Assembly (NCBI GenBank): GCA_905182995.1
Contig: CAJJDP010000162.1
Coordinates: forward strand, 6,662 to 70,661
Origin: Paramecium octaurelia
Lineage: Eukaryota; Ciliophora; Oligohymenophorea; Peniculida; Parameciidae
Reading direction: 5' to 3'
Length of the DNA: 64,000 nucleotides
Of this stretch, positions 62,985 through 64,000 are shown piece by piece; the stretch's first letter is position 1, and each line of letters starts with the position of its first letter. A program made the translations under genes and the position numbers. The notes below the pieces were generated by a model. It was not told the origin of the DNA and did no database searches. It saw only the letters and a program-made list of their open reading frames with translations.

Positions 62985-64000
62985 TCAAACAAGCATTTTC
63001 ACAACTTATTATGGTTACAATTCGATCATTTCCCAAATGTGACCAAACTCGTCAGAAGAAGGATTTGAATGTGGAGTCAAAGCAAATTAGTAATCCATAG
63101 ACATGATTCTCTCATCATCTCCATCTACGATTTTCGATCTGTCACTCTATTTTGATATTTTAATATCATCATACCTTGCTAACATAACAAAAGATTTCTT
63201 GAGTCTTTATTGTAAAAACGAAGACAGGTAATTTCACAGAATCAGGTATGCTAGCTCTTGTGAATCTTATTTCATCTACATTCCACAATTGCTTATGTTT
63301 AGGTTCAGATTTCTAATAATAAATTATAATCATCATAAGTACTTCAGCTTCTTGTTTCTTCAATAATACTTTGAAGTATCCCAGAGCAGCTTCACCACAC
63401 ACCTTTTAAAGGGATTCCAAATCTCCTAACAAATAAAGGTTGTAGATTTATTCGAAGATCACTTTCGCTTCCTTTTCTAATTCATATAAGTCAAAGTCTG
63501 GGTCGATCATTCTCATTTGTTTGATGGCTCTGGCAACATCACTTTCGTTTGTGACTGTTTTCTAATTGATTAACACATTGAATTACTGCTGCATACAAAG
63601 ACACTTAAACAAAATTGCTGGGGTGATTTTAGATTCTATCAGATAAGTCAGCCTTGAATTGTTTCATTTCTGCTTTGAATGTTACATACTCCTTATAGGC
63701 TTCACTATTGACTATATGTTGACCTTGTTCGCTCTGCTTGAGTCTACTTTAAATCTTCTATGCAATTTTGGATTTGAGAGATGCTTCTTCACTTGTTCCT
63801 TGATCAGTAGCTTGGATGGCATTTCTTTTCCATTCTGGAATTTTCTCTTAAATCTAAATAAATTTTAATTCATACTGCTGCCAATTCTTCTTCACTCATC
63901 TAAGCCAATTTCTCCTCTTCTTTCTTTCTCTCTGCTAACTTTGCCTTGACTGTTTCCATTCTAGCCTTTACTTCATCATCATGACTAGGAAATGTTTTCC
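62985..64000 (-). CDS. TIM44: TIM44 mitochondrial import subunit, C-terminal part (5' end outside window)
   Basis: The gene enters from the right edge and stops at TGA 62985-62987. Introns are 63854-63875, 63562-63586, 63313-63342 and 63147-63174. The visible protein starts in a charged region (EVKARMETVKAKLAERKKEEE) and continues with IPEWKRNAIQATDQ. It then has the TIM44 lipid-binding C-terminal domain: ARAIKQMRMIDPDFDLYELE, FEQIYNLYLLGDLESLQKVC, AALGYFKVLLKKQEAE, VFTIKTQEIFCYV and HIWEMIELQPQQ. TIM44 anchors mitochondrial Hsp70 to the TIM23 channel on the matrix side. The presequence and N-terminal coiled coil lie beyond 64000. The 30-nt intron at 63313 is in phase with the reading frame and is called from its GTA...TAG form. 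Confidence 0.9.

Overview
This is ciliate macronuclear DNA, most likely from a Paramecium. The base composition is very AT-rich. Genes read as long open frames only if TAA and TAG are translated as glutamine and TGA is the sole stop. Introns are tiny (about 18-32 nt, nearly always GTA...TAG) and restoring them repairs every frame in the well-conserved genes. A standard-code reading shreds every gene, so the gene models below were built by hand from the sequence with the ciliate code; exon sums divide by three wherever an exact length is given.

Left part (1 to about 32.4 kb): a gene-poor region dominated by large cysteine-rich, surface-type membrane protein genes and their remains. Two copies look intact: 18441-22768 (minus strand, 1419 aa) and 28397-32392 (plus strand, 1331 aa, no intron). 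At least three are decayed (1415-8600 minus, 11380-16170 plus, 27014-28303 plus). One tRNA-like gene lies at 9002-9073. The rest is AT-rich spacer with short coding-like relics.

Middle (32.4 to 44 kb): two WD40 paralogues in opposite orientation (33662-34657 and 39416-40441), a four-pass tetraspanin-like protein, several small unrecognised proteins, and a B-box/MORN-like repeat protein with about 17 introns placed at the same two points of its repeat.

Right part (44 to 64 kb): dense, ordinary gene space with spacers often below 100 bp. It holds a proline-rich protein and a DHHC palmitoyltransferase on a 47-bp divergent spacer, a CHAT/caspase-like protein, an RNA-dependent RNA polymerase of the eukaryotic RNAi type, an LRR protein, a Lon-family ATPase whose protease dyad is replaced, an Ariadne-type RBR ubiquitin ligase, ADF/cofilin, a myristoylated pseudokinase, an SCP2 protein, an adaptin-binding p34-like protein and the C-terminal part of TIM44.

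Assembly caution: three exact direct repeats (1471, 1484 and 1368 bp) each have one N between the copies (12974, 17877, 39009). They are best read as contig ends that overlap but were never merged, so the true locus is probably about 4.3 kb shorter than the window.
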